Of a stretch of DNA of 64,000 bases, positions 47,494 to 60,336 are shown piece by piece. Source of the stretch: Cytospora piceicola (Eukaryota; Ascomycota; Sordariomycetes; Diaporthales; Cytosporaceae). The stretch spans positions 1,178,001 to 1,242,000 of the forward strand of contig JALQBC010000009.1 in the NCBI GenBank assembly GCA_023375675.1, given 5' to 3'. The stretch's first letter is position 1. Every line of letters begins with the position of its first letter. The notes below the pieces were generated by a model that saw nothing but the letters and a program-made list of their open reading frames with translations, had not been told where the DNA came from and searched no databases. The position numbers were made by a program, and so were the translations under genes.

Positions 47494-50400
47494 ATGGATC
47501 GTCCCGAGCCAGGGCTGCTCAAATGGTCGCCAAACCCCAACAATGACTCCTTCCTGCATGTCAATCTGCAGCATCGCGTGGTTCAGCTGTATGAGCCAAC
47601 CGGCCATGCTCGACAGGGGCAGTTTGATTACAAGAAGGTCTCTAAACATGACGACGTACCACCACTGACCACATATGACTGGTCACCATCTATACCGGGC
47701 TTGGTCGCGGTGGGAACTTCCACCGGCGTTGTCAATCTGCTAAGGGTCGATGACAACTCGAATGCCTACATGGAGCTGGGCCTTAAGGTGGCCCGGACTT
47801 GTCTGGCAGTGGCTTTCAACACCACCGGCTTGCTTGCTGTTGGTCTGGACAGGGTCCGGAACGACCAGTGCCTGCATGTATGGGACGTCAACCGCCTGTC
47901 CACTGCTCATGAGTATGGCTCGGGCTTTCCATCTGAATTCGAGCCTTTTAGGGAGCCTTATAGGCGTCTGGAACATAATGCTTCCATCTCGAGCATCAAG
48001 TTCTTTGAGGACAATCCTCGGACTTTAGTTGCCGGGATCAAGGGATCTGGGCTCCGCATACATGATCTACGAGGTCTGTAGTCTCATGTTATATCCAGGA
48101 AGACCATTGACTAATTCCGATGCGCAGACGGCCACGACTCTGTGATCAATTTCCAGACCAAATGCAACAATAACCTCACAATTGACTATGCTGATCAAAA
48201 CTACTTCGCTTCGTCTGCCCTGGACTCACCAGGTGTCATGGTGTGGGACCGGAGAGCGCTCAACCGCAGCGTCGCATCTACGTCTTACCTAGAGGCTGTC
48301 GACGCCGACGACGTGCCCTTTGGCGCTGCCCTGAGACTAGATCATGCCATGGATATGGAAAGTGACCCTCAAGCTAGAAGCGACAGGAATTCATTTATCC
48401 GTAAAATTGCTTACTGCCGCGACCGGAGGGGTATGCTCGCCGTGCTGTCCCGGACTGGCCAACTGAAGGTCTTTTCAACACAGCCTTCCGAGTACCTACC
48501 TATCGACATGGAGTCGGAAAGTCCCCAGCTGTTGCAAGTCAAGAAGTCCAACGAGATGGATAACTTCTACGCCGAATTTGGTCGGAAGAATGAACGCATT
48601 GTCTCGTTCGACTGGCTCACTATGCCCTCCCCCGCCCTGAGACCGAGAATACTGATCCTCCGCGCAAGTGGAACTTTGGAAATACTTGTTGTGCCGTCGT
48701 TTACGAGAAAGTATCCATATGAATTGACCCCATGGCAGGCGCCGTATCGAGGTCTAGTTGGTAGGGAATGCCCTCTCAACACTCGTGGATCATGGGATGC
48801 TAACATTCTTTCAGAGGGCAGCGGATACCATAGCATAATGAAGTTCGAGCCTGGCCAGACCTCCGAGATTCTGGGGCCTGTCTTTATTGAAAATGCACTT
48901 TCCGAGATCCCAATATACGGCCCGGATAAAGTCGACGCTGAGGCGATAGCTGGAAAGGCACTAGAGACTTACTTACCGGAAGATGACCTCTTATTAGACA
49001 CAGCCGCGAGCGATGCCCCTCTCCCCGTAGCATTCAATCAGGCAACCACTGTGGCAGAGAAGTTACGGGCTTTGAGGGCGTATCATCAGGATGTCGCGCG
49101 AGCGGACTCCTTTGACAAAGAAGGCCACCAGGGACTTGACGATAACGTGGAAAACCTGACTGGTATCTCCTTGGAGTCCTCTTCGAGTCAATCAAGCCGG
49201 TCTCTCCATGAGAGCCTCATCGCATCTACACTGGAAACGGCCGGCTTTCCAAAAGGCGCACACATCGTGCTAGACCACATTATGCTTTTGAGAGCCAGGG
49301 AGAAATACCTCTTCGATTGTCGTGTCAACCGAGCTGTTGTAGCCGATGATCCTTGGCTCAAGGGTGTCTGGGGTTGGATAGAAGGTCAGCCTCCGTTCCC
49401 TATCCTTTGCGATTTCTATGTCCACTGACTATATCCAGGTGCCGAAGAAGCCTGCAGTGATAGCGGCATGATGTCTCACCCCCTAGATCTCAGTTATCTT
49501 GGAGTCAATACGATCTGGACAAACGACCTTGGTAGGCTTTCGTCCCTCTTCGCATGGACTGCAGCAGAAACTAATGACGTAAAAGGAGGGAGGCCAGCAA
49601 TGAGAATCGCTGAGGGAGCGACGCATGTTAATCCGAATATTTGGGAACGCTGCGCCAGCGCAATATGCAAGAGACGTGGGTTCCCCGTTTTTGACGGTGT
49701 GGCTACAAGGAAGCCCTACCACCGTCAACTACTACTGAATATTTGTGACTGGGGAGCATCTGCTGTCACTGAAGACACTGTGGACACGAATGGCAAGAGC
49801 ATCGAGAAGGGCGCCTTTTGGCATACAAGGATGACAGCCCGCTCCCTCTTCAGAGGAAATACCGAGGAAGCGGTGCGGATTCTCAAGGAAGCCAGCAAGG
49901 CGCACCCCGAGCTACTCTTCGTCTCGCTCGCACTGCAGCTTATAAGCAGAGGAGACCGGACTATAGCTGCAGAGCAGTTAGACTTTGACGAAGCGGTCGC
50001 CGCGAAGACAGACCCGTACCTTCGCGCCATTTCTTCCTACGTCGCGACCGGAGACTGGGCAACTATAGCCAACCAACGATCTCTCCCCTTACGCGAACGC
50101 ACCTTCGTGGCCGTGCGAAACTTCGACGACGCCCAGCTCACCGAGTGGCTCGCCACCGAAGTCGAAGAGGCCATCCGCGAGGGCGACATCGAGGGCATTG
50201 TTTTGACGGGAATCTCAGAGAAGATGGTCGATATTCTCGCGCAGTATGTCGAGAAGTTTCACGACATCCAGACCGCCACCCTAATCATGTCTTTCTGCGC
50301 GCCCCGCTACATCGACGACTACCGCTGCAAGGCGTGGCGCAACGCCTACCGCGCGTACCTCCAGCGCCACAAGGCCTTCTACCAGCGCACCAAGTTCGAG

Positions 50401-50949
50401 GTCGAGAGCACCAAGCGGAGCAAGCGCGACGGCCGGCCCATGATCAAGCCGCCCTCGAGGCAGATCGCCCTGCGGTGCGTCTACTGCGACGCCGAGACGT
50501 CCCTGCTGCGCACCTCGTCGTCCTCGTCGGCCGCCGCCGCCGTCCCCGGCGGGGGCGGCGGCGGCGGCGGGCCAGGATCGTCCACCATACCGGGGCCGTT
50601 CCACAACGGCCGGAGCGGCCAGCCCAGCTCGTACGGCGACAAGACGCCGACGCCGGGCATCGCGTGCCCGAACTGCAAGAGGCACCTGCCGCGCTGCGTC
50701 GTCTGCCTCGAGGTCGTGGGCATCCCCAGGTCGGACGCGCCGGTGGTGGCGGCGGCGGCGCCGGCGGCGGCCGCGGAGCCGGACGTGGCGAGGCTGGCGG
50801 CGCGGTTCCCGACCTTCTGCCTCAAGTGCGAGCACGTCCTGCACCTGGACCACGCGACGCAGTGGTTCGCGAGGCACAACGAGTGCCCGGTGCCCGAGTG
50901 CCGGTGTCGGTGCAATTTCAGGGCGAACCCGGAGCTGAACTATCACTGA
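47494..50949 (+). CDS. SEA4: Mio/Sea4-type subunit of SEACAT (GATOR2), 1115 aa
   Basis: Three exons, 47,494-48,073, 48,128-49,384 and 49,439-50,949, join to 1115 codons. Both 54-nt introns fall after the first base of a codon, with CTAAT and CTGAC branch sites. Residues about 1-400 form WD-type blades (for example TYDWSPSIPGLVAVG and VMVWDRR); the middle (about 450-900) is helical. The C-terminal zinc domain has C959/C962, C1022/C1025, H1028, C1032/C1035, C1073/C1076, H1078/H1081/H1084 and C1095/C1100/C1102/C1104, as in Mio proteins. Sea4/Mio is a core of the vacuolar complex that promotes TORC1 signalling by opposing SEACIT/GATOR1. Two Gly/Ala/Ser-rich inserts (about 967-1015 and 1043-1063) interrupt the zinc region. 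The DNA from 50,340 to 50,900 is strikingly GC-rich. Family assignment is firm; the symbol follows yeast. Confidence 0.92.
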
Positions 50950-51565
50950 TTTTACCCCGGGGGGAGGGGGTTGGGATCTCATCTTTATAATTGGGAATAT
51001 GCTCAGGTTGGGGGATATTGGGATGGTGATTTCATCGCGGACTTTGTGTACATCCTTCTTGAAGAGAAGAGCGCCGCTGCTATAAGTAGTCTTGTCTTGG
51101 GCCATGAGCCCGTGTCCGCAAGGTATTACGACCTGGAGTTCCTGGTCCGCATACCAAATATATCATGTTTCCAAGTGTTTGTATAGCCATCGCGGAGGGG
51201 CCAAGCGCTCGACCGGTTATCTATATGAAAAACAAAATCGATCCCTTGTGCAACAGATTGAGCTACCAGTCACGCTTTGGTCCCATTGTTAGGTGGCTTG
51301 AGCCGATATGCTTGTGTATTGGTCCATGATTGTATTGATTGCTTGTTTCAATTTTCCTTATCCACAACCTATCTAGGGGAAAGGGATGGCAGGGGCAAGG
51401 GGGTATCTCGAGTTATTTTCTTTTCACCACGTTTCTCCGTCCTGGACTCTCCGCCCGACAGGGCCCATCCACCAAAAAAAGGGGCCTTTAGGCTTTGCAA
51501 ATGCTTCTCATGCTTTCCCAAACCACATCAAAACGCAAAAATGCATCGGTTTCCCCCCTCATGTC
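50950..51565. terminator. Convergent intergenic region between MIO and PHD gene
   Basis: The two flanking genes point toward each other, so both 3' UTRs and transcription ends lie here. No gene is supported, and overlapping 3' UTRs are possible. Confidence 0.5.
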
Positions 51566-54524
51566 TCAACGAAATGACCGAAACGACTTGAGCGCCAGGG
51601 GCGACAACGAGGCAGAAGCCGACGCGGGCGGGCCCATTATAGCCCCGCCATCACCACCACCGTTACCAAGACCAGCAGTGCTGTTGTTGCGACCGGCGTA
51701 CCTCAGCCTCCCGCCACGCATGGGCGTGTTCGCGCAGAATGCACATATATACACGTGCGGCACGTCCTGCGCGGCGGGCAGGTCGACACACCGTCCGTGG
51801 AGCAGATACTCGCACGAGTCACTGGAGAGAAGAAAAAAAAGGCATGTCAGTGGATTTGGACGGCTTGACGAGACGCGCATGATTGTGGCCGAGTACGAGC
51901 ATCGTCCGAGGCTTCGAGGTGAGGGGAGGCAGGCATTGACTTCTCAGGGGGGGGGGGACGTACCACTTGACCAGGAACACCGCGCCATCGACCTCCACCT
52001 CAGGCCGGTTGCACACACACCGTATCTGGCCCTGGTTCTGATTATGCGTGGGCGACGGGGTCGGCAGGCTCGCCTCGGAGATGGTCGACGAGCTGCTGCG
52101 CTGGCCGGACGTGAACCGCTGTCTGTGCCCGCTGCTGCCCCCGCTACCGACTGCCTGCTGTTGTTGTTGTTGTTGCTGTTGCTGGGCGGTACCGGGGGCC
52201 CTCTTCGAGGTGCCCGCCTGCATCACCTTCCTCAGCTCCGCCGCCGCGTCTCCCAGGCTGCTCCCGGTGGATGGCCGGGGTGATGGCTGCTGTTGGGCCT
52301 GGTCGATGTCCATGTGGTCTGCCATGTTGAAGTCTGGGCCGATCTGAGAGTTCCCACGGAATGAGGTGGAGTACGACGACTGTCGGTCACTGTTGGAGCG
52401 CAGGCGGCCCTGCGATGGGTTTCTCAGCGCAAAGATTGGTGGCATCGACATTGCCGAACCCGACATCTTGGGTGGTCCGGGGTAGTTGAAGGATGTGTTA
52501 TGGCCCGGGATGATGATGGGTTCGTCGTCTGAAGAGGAAGGATATCCGTCATCGTCGGGGGAGTCAGGAAGTCCTCCCCACGGGTTGTGGTAGCTGCTCT
52601 GATGGCTGCTAACGGGGAGGATAGGCTCTGGCCCCTCCTCATCCACGACAGTCTCGGCGCGGGCCCGGCCGTTTTCATCGATCACGAACTTGACCGATGC
52701 CCTCGTCGCACTCCTTTGGCGCCTCCGAGTATTGGCACCATTCTCTGGGATGGAAGTCAGGCTCGACAGGCGGTGGTGGTGCGACGACTTTAGCGGCGAC
52801 CTCCTCCCGGTAGACCGCGGGCCCTGCGCCTGAGACTGGTTGTTTTGGTTGGCCGCCGGAGGAGGCAGACTGGGCTGGTGCACTGTCGCCGGCCTAGCAG
52901 GAGCCAGCGCGGGCAAGGCTTGACGGCTAGCACCCACAATACGCTTGCCGCCCCTGGCACTCTCGCTGAAACTTCGTGACAAGCCTGGCCGTCCGGCTGA
53001 GTGCTTCGTCGGCGATATTATTGTCGACGCACGGTCTAGCTGCTTACGCTGGTTCCGCCCCCCTGTGCTTCCTGTTCGGCGGATATCACCCGTGGGCATT
53101 TGGGCCTTCGAGGCAGTCTGTTCCACGTTCAGACTAGTCATCGACTGCGGCATGTCTGCCGCCGCCGATGACGTAGGTCGTTGTGGTGAGCGGTCCATGG
53201 ACATCGACATCGACATCGAGTCGGCCTTCAGAGGAGAAGGTTCTGACATTTGACTGAACACCAATCCGGGGTCAACACCTCCTGGACTAGTGCTGAACGG
53301 ATCGTCCATGGACATCTGAAAGGAACCGAACGAATAGCGCTGATCTTGGGAAAAGTGGCCAGCCTTTGGAGTTGTCATCTGCGCCGTCTTCGGCGCAAGA
53401 CGACGCGCACGTTTGGACGACTGATTTTGCTGACCCTGCGACTGCTGGAGTGCCCGGTGCTCTTCTTGTTGCTGTTGCGGTTGTGCAACTATACCCGGCT
53501 GCTGAAACATCTGATTTGTCCTCCCCCAATCTGGCGACTCTATAGCCCGTTGCGAAGGATCCTGCGTCGGCGTCGTCTGGAACAGCTCTGCGCCAGCCGT
53601 CGAGAGGTCTACATCGATGCCCATGCCATTGGTGTCCATGTTCATGCCGCCCCAGAAGGACCTCGCTCTCGTGACTGGTGGCGTCGTGGCCAGACCCATG
53701 GGGTAGCCAAAGACATCCTCTGGGCTTCCTGACCCAAACGGCCCGTTGACCTGAGGCTGTTGCGGCGCCCGCGCGCTCGAGAAGTCCGCCTGCCCGAAGC
53801 TCTGGTTCTGCATATTGTCGGTGTCGGGCTTCCGCGCAAGCTTGCGGCCTCCTCGAGAAGAAGGGGGAGGTGTCGCAGTCTGGGTCTTTTGCGGCCGTGC
53901 CTCCTTGCCAACAGCCACGTGAGAAGTACAAGCCCCGTACTTCTTGGTCGGCCTCTGGCTCTGCTGTGGCTGTGGTGCTTTCGGGGTAGCGTTCGGATCG
54001 GAGATGGCGCCCTTGTGCGCGATGTTCAAAGGGCCGGAAGAGGAGAACAAGCGTCTCGCAGCGTCAACTGGTTGAAGCCTTTCCGGATCCACTGAGAAGT
54101 GATTCGCATGGGTTGCAATCTCGAGGGCGAGACCTTCGGCTGACAGCGGTCGCTTCTTCCCCGTGGAAGGAGGCACTTCACTCAGAGGCGCAAGGTCGAA
54201 ATTGGGTGCGCCGGAACTTCTCCCTAAATTCCCCGGCGTCGAGTCGAAGACGGAGTAGTCTTCCGCGAACTGAGGCGTCCAGCCGGTGGCCTCGTCAAAA
54301 TGGCCCACGTTCCGCTTGGGAGTTGCCAGCAAAGGACTCGAAGAGATGGCTGTTGTGGGAATTCGTGGAGTTGGCGGCCGAGCGTTGGGATCACCAAAGC
54401 TACGCAAGGTGGTCAGCACCTGTGTGGGCGGGGTTGCATATAGACGCCGGCTTCCTTAATACGGAGCGACGCTGGGCAATAAGATCCCACTCTACCTGGT
54501 CGCCTGCTCGTCGACGCCACTCAT
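51566..54524 (-). CDS. PHD-finger protein (923 aa by this model)
   Basis: Exons 54,524-54,496, 54,450-51,964 and 51,821-51,566 join to 923 codons. The last intron (142 nt, GTACGT, CTGAC branch site) splits the PHD finger. Splicing restores VKCDSCEYLLHGRCVDLP and a complete Cys4-His-Cys3 set: C821, C823, C839, C842, H847, C850, C865, C868. Such fingers usually read histone H3 tails, so a nuclear chromatin role is likely. The remaining 800 residues are mostly disordered, rich in Ser, Pro and Gln, with a Q10 run (766-775) and MSMSMSMD. The first exon is inferred: the long frame reads in from upstream without an ATG, and a 45-nt intron joins a 29-nt exon starting MSGVDEQAT to RRLYATPPTQVL. That start is less certain than the rest. 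No specific orthologue name is given. Confidence 0.82.
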
Positions 54525-56616
54525 AGCAGGTTTGCTTCTTGTCTAGTTTGAGTGTATATCCCGTAGAACATCACCAGTCTGAGGCAAAGCAGATATGTGA
54601 GGGTTCCGAACGGGACTGTTGGTATGTCATCCAGCCTTATGCCCCGCTATGCCTAAACAAACGGTGTCTATACGGGGAGGTAAGGCGGATACTCGTCGAG
54701 CCGGCGATTGAGGTTGGCACACCTCGGTATTGGAGGGTAGATCTCCGAGGCCAACGTCTCGGACAAAGACTGGTTTTATTCTTGTGTATCATTCATTGCT
54801 CATTAGTGAAGTCGTCAAGAGCCGTAGAGAGAGGCAGAGAGCGGCGTTGATCATTAGATTAGGTAGGGTCGTCTAGATGCTGAAGGTTTGGATACCAAAG
54901 GTCAGTGGACAAGTCCAAGCAGGCAATGGTAAACCAGCGAGGCAGACAAGGAAAAGATTCGGAAGAAATTTTCAAAAAACGATCAAGGAAGTACCAGATA
55001 TATAAAATAGAATAAAACACGAGAGATTGGAAGCAGAGGCTAGAACAGTAAGAAAATCGTCATGAAAAGTCGTTTGTCAGAGGATCCAAATTCTGACCGG
55101 TGTTGCCTTTCCAACAGGCAGCTCCAGTGGGTTACGACCAATCCTGGGGCTGAATGGCAGGCCAAGCGGGATCGCTAATGGAGTTTTGGCTCAGTTTCCG
55201 GTAGGTAATTTTTTTATGGAGTCTGTGAGCTGGATGTGCGTGCAGTACAGACTGTGCGGTAGTGTAGTGCCGTGAAATAATGTGCAGCGGGTACGGGAAT
55301 ACGGAATACAGCACTTGTAGTCTCAGCACAACCAACTTTAGGCTGGTCCGAAGCGCTGGTGTAGACGCTTTGTCTTTGACGTATGGCGAATAGAAGTCTT
55401 GAGGCTCTCGAGCCGTCTGACAGTGGCGTACAAGAGAAGACGCACCTGTTGAAGGAGTGGAACAGGCAGTATAGGCCAGTACAGCAAGTGAGAAGGCGAG
55501 GTCGCGACGTACTGCAGGTACCTGAGCACACAAATCCCCTTACGCCGTGCGAGGTTCAGTTGTGGAGGCGGCTAATAGAACAAACCGGTGCGGCTGCAAG
55601 GAAAGAAAGAGAAAGAAAAAATTCAAGATAAAAAAAGGGCAACAAGCTTATGCCAGCGAGGACTATCAGGTGTTCAAATCGTGAGAAAGGATGAGAGGGA
55701 TCCGGTAATCGAGCAAATAGGAAAACAAAAAGGTGTTCATTTCACTCTTCAAACAGCCAGTTGCGAGCGCGACTGGCCAAAGTGTGACCGACAGGCCGTT
55801 CGTCCCTTGATACCGATGCCGACCAACGGAATCCTAGGCATGAGAAGGGCCGAGAGGAATGGATCTTTCGAGCCAGGTACTTTTCGGATATTGCTTGCAT
55901 ACCGGACTCAAAGCCAGCCACTCACTGGCAGGCATAAGAAGGGGGGGGAGCCAACAGGTTACGAGCACGGAAGTTCGCGTGGGTAAGGTTCGAACGTACT
56001 CTGTATGATATCACTGTACGTAGACCTCCCTCTGTGAAGAGCTGTCGTTAGATGCAGGCCGACTCTTTGCACTTTGAGATGGAAGCTAGCAGTGGGTCGG
56101 TGCTTGGAGCTGTCATAGCTCCGTCTGGTGGGGCTGCTCATCAAGGCAGAGGCAGACTGGCAGAGCTTGCGTGAAGGTGTATGCACAGTATACCGTAGTG
56201 TGCGGATTACCCATCCGTACTTCGGTTGATCAGACAGCCTCATCCCGGGTCGCACAGTTAGCAATCTCTGCTGCCGTGCCGTTCAACTGGCAACTGTGCT
56301 TCTCTTCACCCGAGCGATTGCAAGTTGCTGAGAACTGGCAACAGAACCATAGTGCGTGCCTTGGTGCCCTCGGGGTGGTTGACAATATACAGTATTGTTT
56401 GTGACGCGGAATGCCAGTATGCTGTATGGGTGTCACACGTTCACGGTGGATATCCTTGCTGATAGAATGACGGGTTTCCGTTTGGATCGTCATCCAGGCC
56501 CAGCTGTGCCACCGCGAGTGAGTCAAGGGTTGCTGGAAGGGGAAACGAGCCTCCGCTGCGCTGCAACAATCCTGCTGCAACAGCAGCAGCAGGAAGTCTT
56601 CCCTTCCGGTATAAGG

Positions 56617-56626
56617 TACCTAGGTA
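56617..56626. repeat. TACCTAGGTA palindrome, copy 1
   Basis: A perfect 10-bp palindrome, followed by GTGCGTGGCTG. See the other copies at 57,024 and 58,179. Confidence 0.8.
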
Positions 56627-57023
56627 GTGCGTGGCTGCCGTGGCACGACCAGGCAGAGAAGCTGGAGGTTGCATAAGGCTGGGGCCCTCGAGAGCTCTGA
56701 ATTCTTGGTACGACAGCTCGTTGGTCAAAGGCAGCTGCAACAGGGATCACTTGCCAGACCGCCGCAGCGATGATATCACAGCCTGATATATTCTCAATGA
56801 CTGGATTGGACGAAGTGGACAGCGCCTGGTGTTAATGTCCGCGTGCTCCTTGCTACCCAGGTACACAGTAGATATATGTTGGTTCGGTAACATGTGACAA
56901 GATTCGATAGTTCAGTACGGCAGCACTTCTTATCTCGGAAGCTCGAGATGCGTGGACCTGGAACGCCAGAGGCTAGGCCCGGCTGTTGTCTGGTGCAATT
57001 TCTTGGAGGGTGATGTCCAAGAC

Positions 57024-57035
57024 CTACCTAGGTAG
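57024..57035. repeat. CTACCTAGGTAG palindrome, copy 2
   Basis: A perfect 12-bp palindrome, followed by TGGCTG, resembling the flank of copy 1. Confidence 0.8.
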
Positions 57036-57730
57036 TGGCTGAGACATATAGAATCGGATATGACCGTCGCTACCGTCTTGAGCAAAGACATGCGAGGTGC
57101 GTGTTGGTGCCTGTTTCTAAATGTCTTCCAGTGGTCCGATTCAGGGGTTCGCACCGGGAAGTGGTGTGCTATAAAAGATGACAGAGGAGCCCCCGGTAGG
57201 CCTGGAGCAGATCGATCCTTGGTTCCTTGGCTGCTGATTACTGTTTTGGAATCAGTCTCCAACCTGCAAACTGCAATCTGCAATCTGCAAAGGCGCGGCC
57301 GCGAGTGTGTTGCTGACTGCAGGCAGGCGGATGAATGGAATACTGTAGTAGGCAAGAGGAAATGAGCAACTGCAGGTTCCTGCGTCAGGACGACTGAGGA
57401 GACGACTTCATGGCCGCAGGGCCTTCGAAGCGCTCGTGCACATACATACTGTACTATGTACCTGTAGCATACATGGTACTGTCTACCACAGTATACTTTT
57501 AGGTTTCCTGTGGTAGCCTGGTAGGACTCCACTCGCACGCATCTGTTGGCTTAAGTGGTTGCATATGGGCCGTCACAGCCATTGGAGAGCGGTGACGTGT
57601 GAGATGCACTCGGCTGAGATACGCGTGCAGTAGCCCCGTCGCCCTAATGTACCCTTCCTCTGATGCCGTAGTATTGGTTTGTTGGCATAGTTTCTTGATG
57701 AGCTTCATTTCCGACCGATATTCTGTTTGG

Positions 57731-57750
57731 TGTGTGTGTGTGTGTGTGTG
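57731..57750. repeat. TG dinucleotide microsatellite
   Basis: Ten uninterrupted TG units. It is intact, so this side of the window shows no RIP, which would erode TG. Confidence 0.95.
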
Positions 57751-58178
57751 AGCGGGCTCTTGAGAGTTGAGGGGTCCGAGCAGATTGCTGCAAGTAGACG
57801 GACGGCAGAGCGAAACACGAACCAAGCTCGGAACATCCATCCATGGTCGATGGTCGGCGAGTGTGGATGTCGTGGAATGTTGACGAATGAAGGAGAAAGG
57901 AACGTTTGGAAGTTTCAAGGCAACAAACGTCTGCAGTGGGAAAGGCAGAGCTGGGAAAGGTGAGAAACTTCCAAGGTTTATGTGGAGTCCGCTGCGTCCT
58001 CGTCGGGGCTCCGTATATACATACTACCACCACTTACACCATCTCCCAAGATCTTGTCGCCTTCGCTCCCTGAACACTGAACAACCATCATCATTCTCTC
58101 TCTTTACTCGGTCCTGGCTATATCAGTGAAACGGACAGTAGCGGGCTCGGACCTCAACACATGACGCCAAGTAATGTC

Positions 58179-58188
58179 TACCTAGGTA
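58179..58188. repeat. TACCTAGGTA palindrome, copy 3
   Basis: A perfect 10-bp palindrome, followed by TGTATGTACC. Confidence 0.8.
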
Positions 58189-59979
58189 TGTATGTACCGT
58201 ACCGACTTTGTATACCGTCCGAGGACACCACTCTGCCATGCACTCTCCAAAGTGCCAAGATCCCACCGGCCCAGACTAAGAACGGCCTTGCTAGACGCGT
58301 TATTTCCTACCCATCTACAAATTCATGAGTGAGCACGACCTCGTATGAGGCCAGGAGACGGGACGGTGAAGTCACCCCCGCCCCCTTCGCCCATCAAAAA
58401 GCCACAGAGATGCATCGCCTTCGGTTCCACGTGGAAAACGAAACCAATAACTCACATTCATATCGAATACACATCCCAAGTATGGTATTGTAAAGGCCCC
58501 CAACTCTCGGTTCGCCGCCGGGATCGACACGCGCCGCGTCTTCTGGGCATTGGCAAAACACCAAGCCCACTGCCGATGTCACGGCATCAAATGGGGCAAT
58601 GTGATACAGTGACGATACCACAGTAGATCGTAGGACCGCATTAGATCAATGAACCGTCGACGGGCGGCGCAGCTGGGCTTCCTGCGAGCACTCCCAACGG
58701 GCCAGCCGGGCCCACGGCAGCTTGCACTGTTCATCATGCCGCGCCGGCCTCCAGACTGACTTGTCCTTCTTGCTGACGCACTCCTACCGATTTTCGTCTG
58801 TCCAGGTCATCTTGCAGCACCTCCAAATAGCTGGGGGGCTCTGTTGTGCGTGCGTACATGCGCGTCATTGACATTCGTCGGCCGCGATCTTGATATATGA
58901 TCCTCGGCACTGAGGAGCGTTAAAGGTTCGCTATTCCCAGTGTGGCGTACGCACATGAATCTGGATCGATCACTTTGAGCCGATCAATGAGCCCAAGTAG
59001 TATTCGTGCCGCCCAGGTAGTGCCAGCTAGACTTGGCCGGGTAAGATATGTATGTGCAAGGCGGGGTGAGGCTACGGAACCGATAATAGCATCAGGTGAA
59101 GCAGTAGCGAGGTGGGGCAAATTCTATGGCAATAGAGTGGATATATATATACAAAGTAGTTGTAGTCGGGCTTCGCAAGCCGGCAGAATGTATCTCGGTG
59201 GGCTGGAGGAGGTTTGTGGAATTGTTCGGACAAGTCTCCTCTTGGACCTGAGTCTCCCTAATCCTCAGGATTCGGACCTTCAGGACCACAAAAGCTCGAA
59301 ACACTAAAGCCATCGAGAGCCCGGAAAGAGTAGGCGTTGGTGCTGATCTTGAAAACTCCCTTGTTGAAGATCTAATAGGCCTTGATTGGAGCTCACGAAG
59401 GATTCCAGCTATTTGTTGAGGACATAACCCGCATTCAATGCCACTTTGCACAAATTGATACTGGAGATAATTTCGACCAATACACAGTAAATCAGATATG
59501 CCAGTAGTCGTGTTATTTTGCAACCCATCAACCTCACTTTCCTGTTTGTGCTTATACCGCCGCTTCAAACCGTGCCTTGCTTTACTCCTGCTTGCCACGT
59601 AATGAAATGGTGGGCATCTCGAAATGACCAAGAAATATGACTCAAAAGTATCGCCGTTTTGCGTCTCGGTTTCTCCCTTTCCTCACAACGGCGAAACATA
59701 ATAAAGAATGGCTATCTATAATGTGAGCTACCTGAAAATGGTGGAAAACGAGGTGAGGTTGAATGTCATTTGCAAAATTATGAACGTAAAATTGAAAAAT
59801 GACTCTGAAGAATGAAGCTGAAAAGGACTTATTAGGGGGCGATAGGAGGGAAACAGCGTAAGAGGTTGCAAAACCTGTTGAAATGAAAGTTGGAAAAGCT
59901 GAGATGTTGAGGTGTTGAGACGTGCATCGTGCCTCTCTCTCCCTTGCCTTCTCTCATCGACCGAAGCGTCACGTCATCC

Positions 59980-60015
59980 GAAATCATCATCGAAATCATC
60001 ATCGAAATCATCATC
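59980..60015. repeat. 12-bp tandem repeat GAAATCATCATC, three copies
   Basis: Three exact head-to-tail copies at 59,980, 59,992 and 60,004. No function is apparent. Confidence 0.95.
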
Positions 60016-60311
60016 ACCAACGTCTATAGACAAACTGGAAAAGTGTGTATGTGTGTGGGCGAAGCAGAAATAGGATGTCATTCATTCGGGGGGTTCCGCA
60101 AGGGAAACAAGTTTTTCTTCTCTTTCTTCCCAGCATGTCCGTCCCAACTGTGTTAAATCGTGTGTTTAGAGATTCCAGCTCTTTTATATAGGCGAGAAGA
60201 AGTAAGAAAAGAAAACAGAAAAGGGGGAATCACACCCGGCCCAACCGCTGAACGCAGTCTATGGTATCCTTTCATCCCGGTATCTCCCCATAATTCGTGA
60301 ACTGCGCAGTG

Positions 60312-60336
60312 AAACAAAACAAAACAAAACAAAAAG
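60312..60336. repeat. AAAAC pentamer microsatellite
   Basis: About four AAAAC units downstream of the Rua1-type gene stop codon, probably in its 3' UTR. Confidence 0.9.

Noticed and set aside
50145..51105. Open frames of 281 codons on the + strand and 274 codons on the - strand
   Set aside because: They overlap the last exon of the Mio gene in other frames; very GC-rich coding DNA lacks stops in all frames and these show Arg/Ala/Gly/Pro bias.
55980..56000. GGTTCGAAC, resembling a tRNA B box
   Set aside because: No acceptor stem, A box or anticodon arm can be built around it.
59092..59631. 179-codon minus-strand open frame in the gene-poor gap
   Set aside because: No domain, no splice-linked partner and no codon-use pattern like the neighbouring genes; it includes a CGLCPQQIAGILRE stretch that vaguely recalls a DNA-binding helix, which is too little to call.
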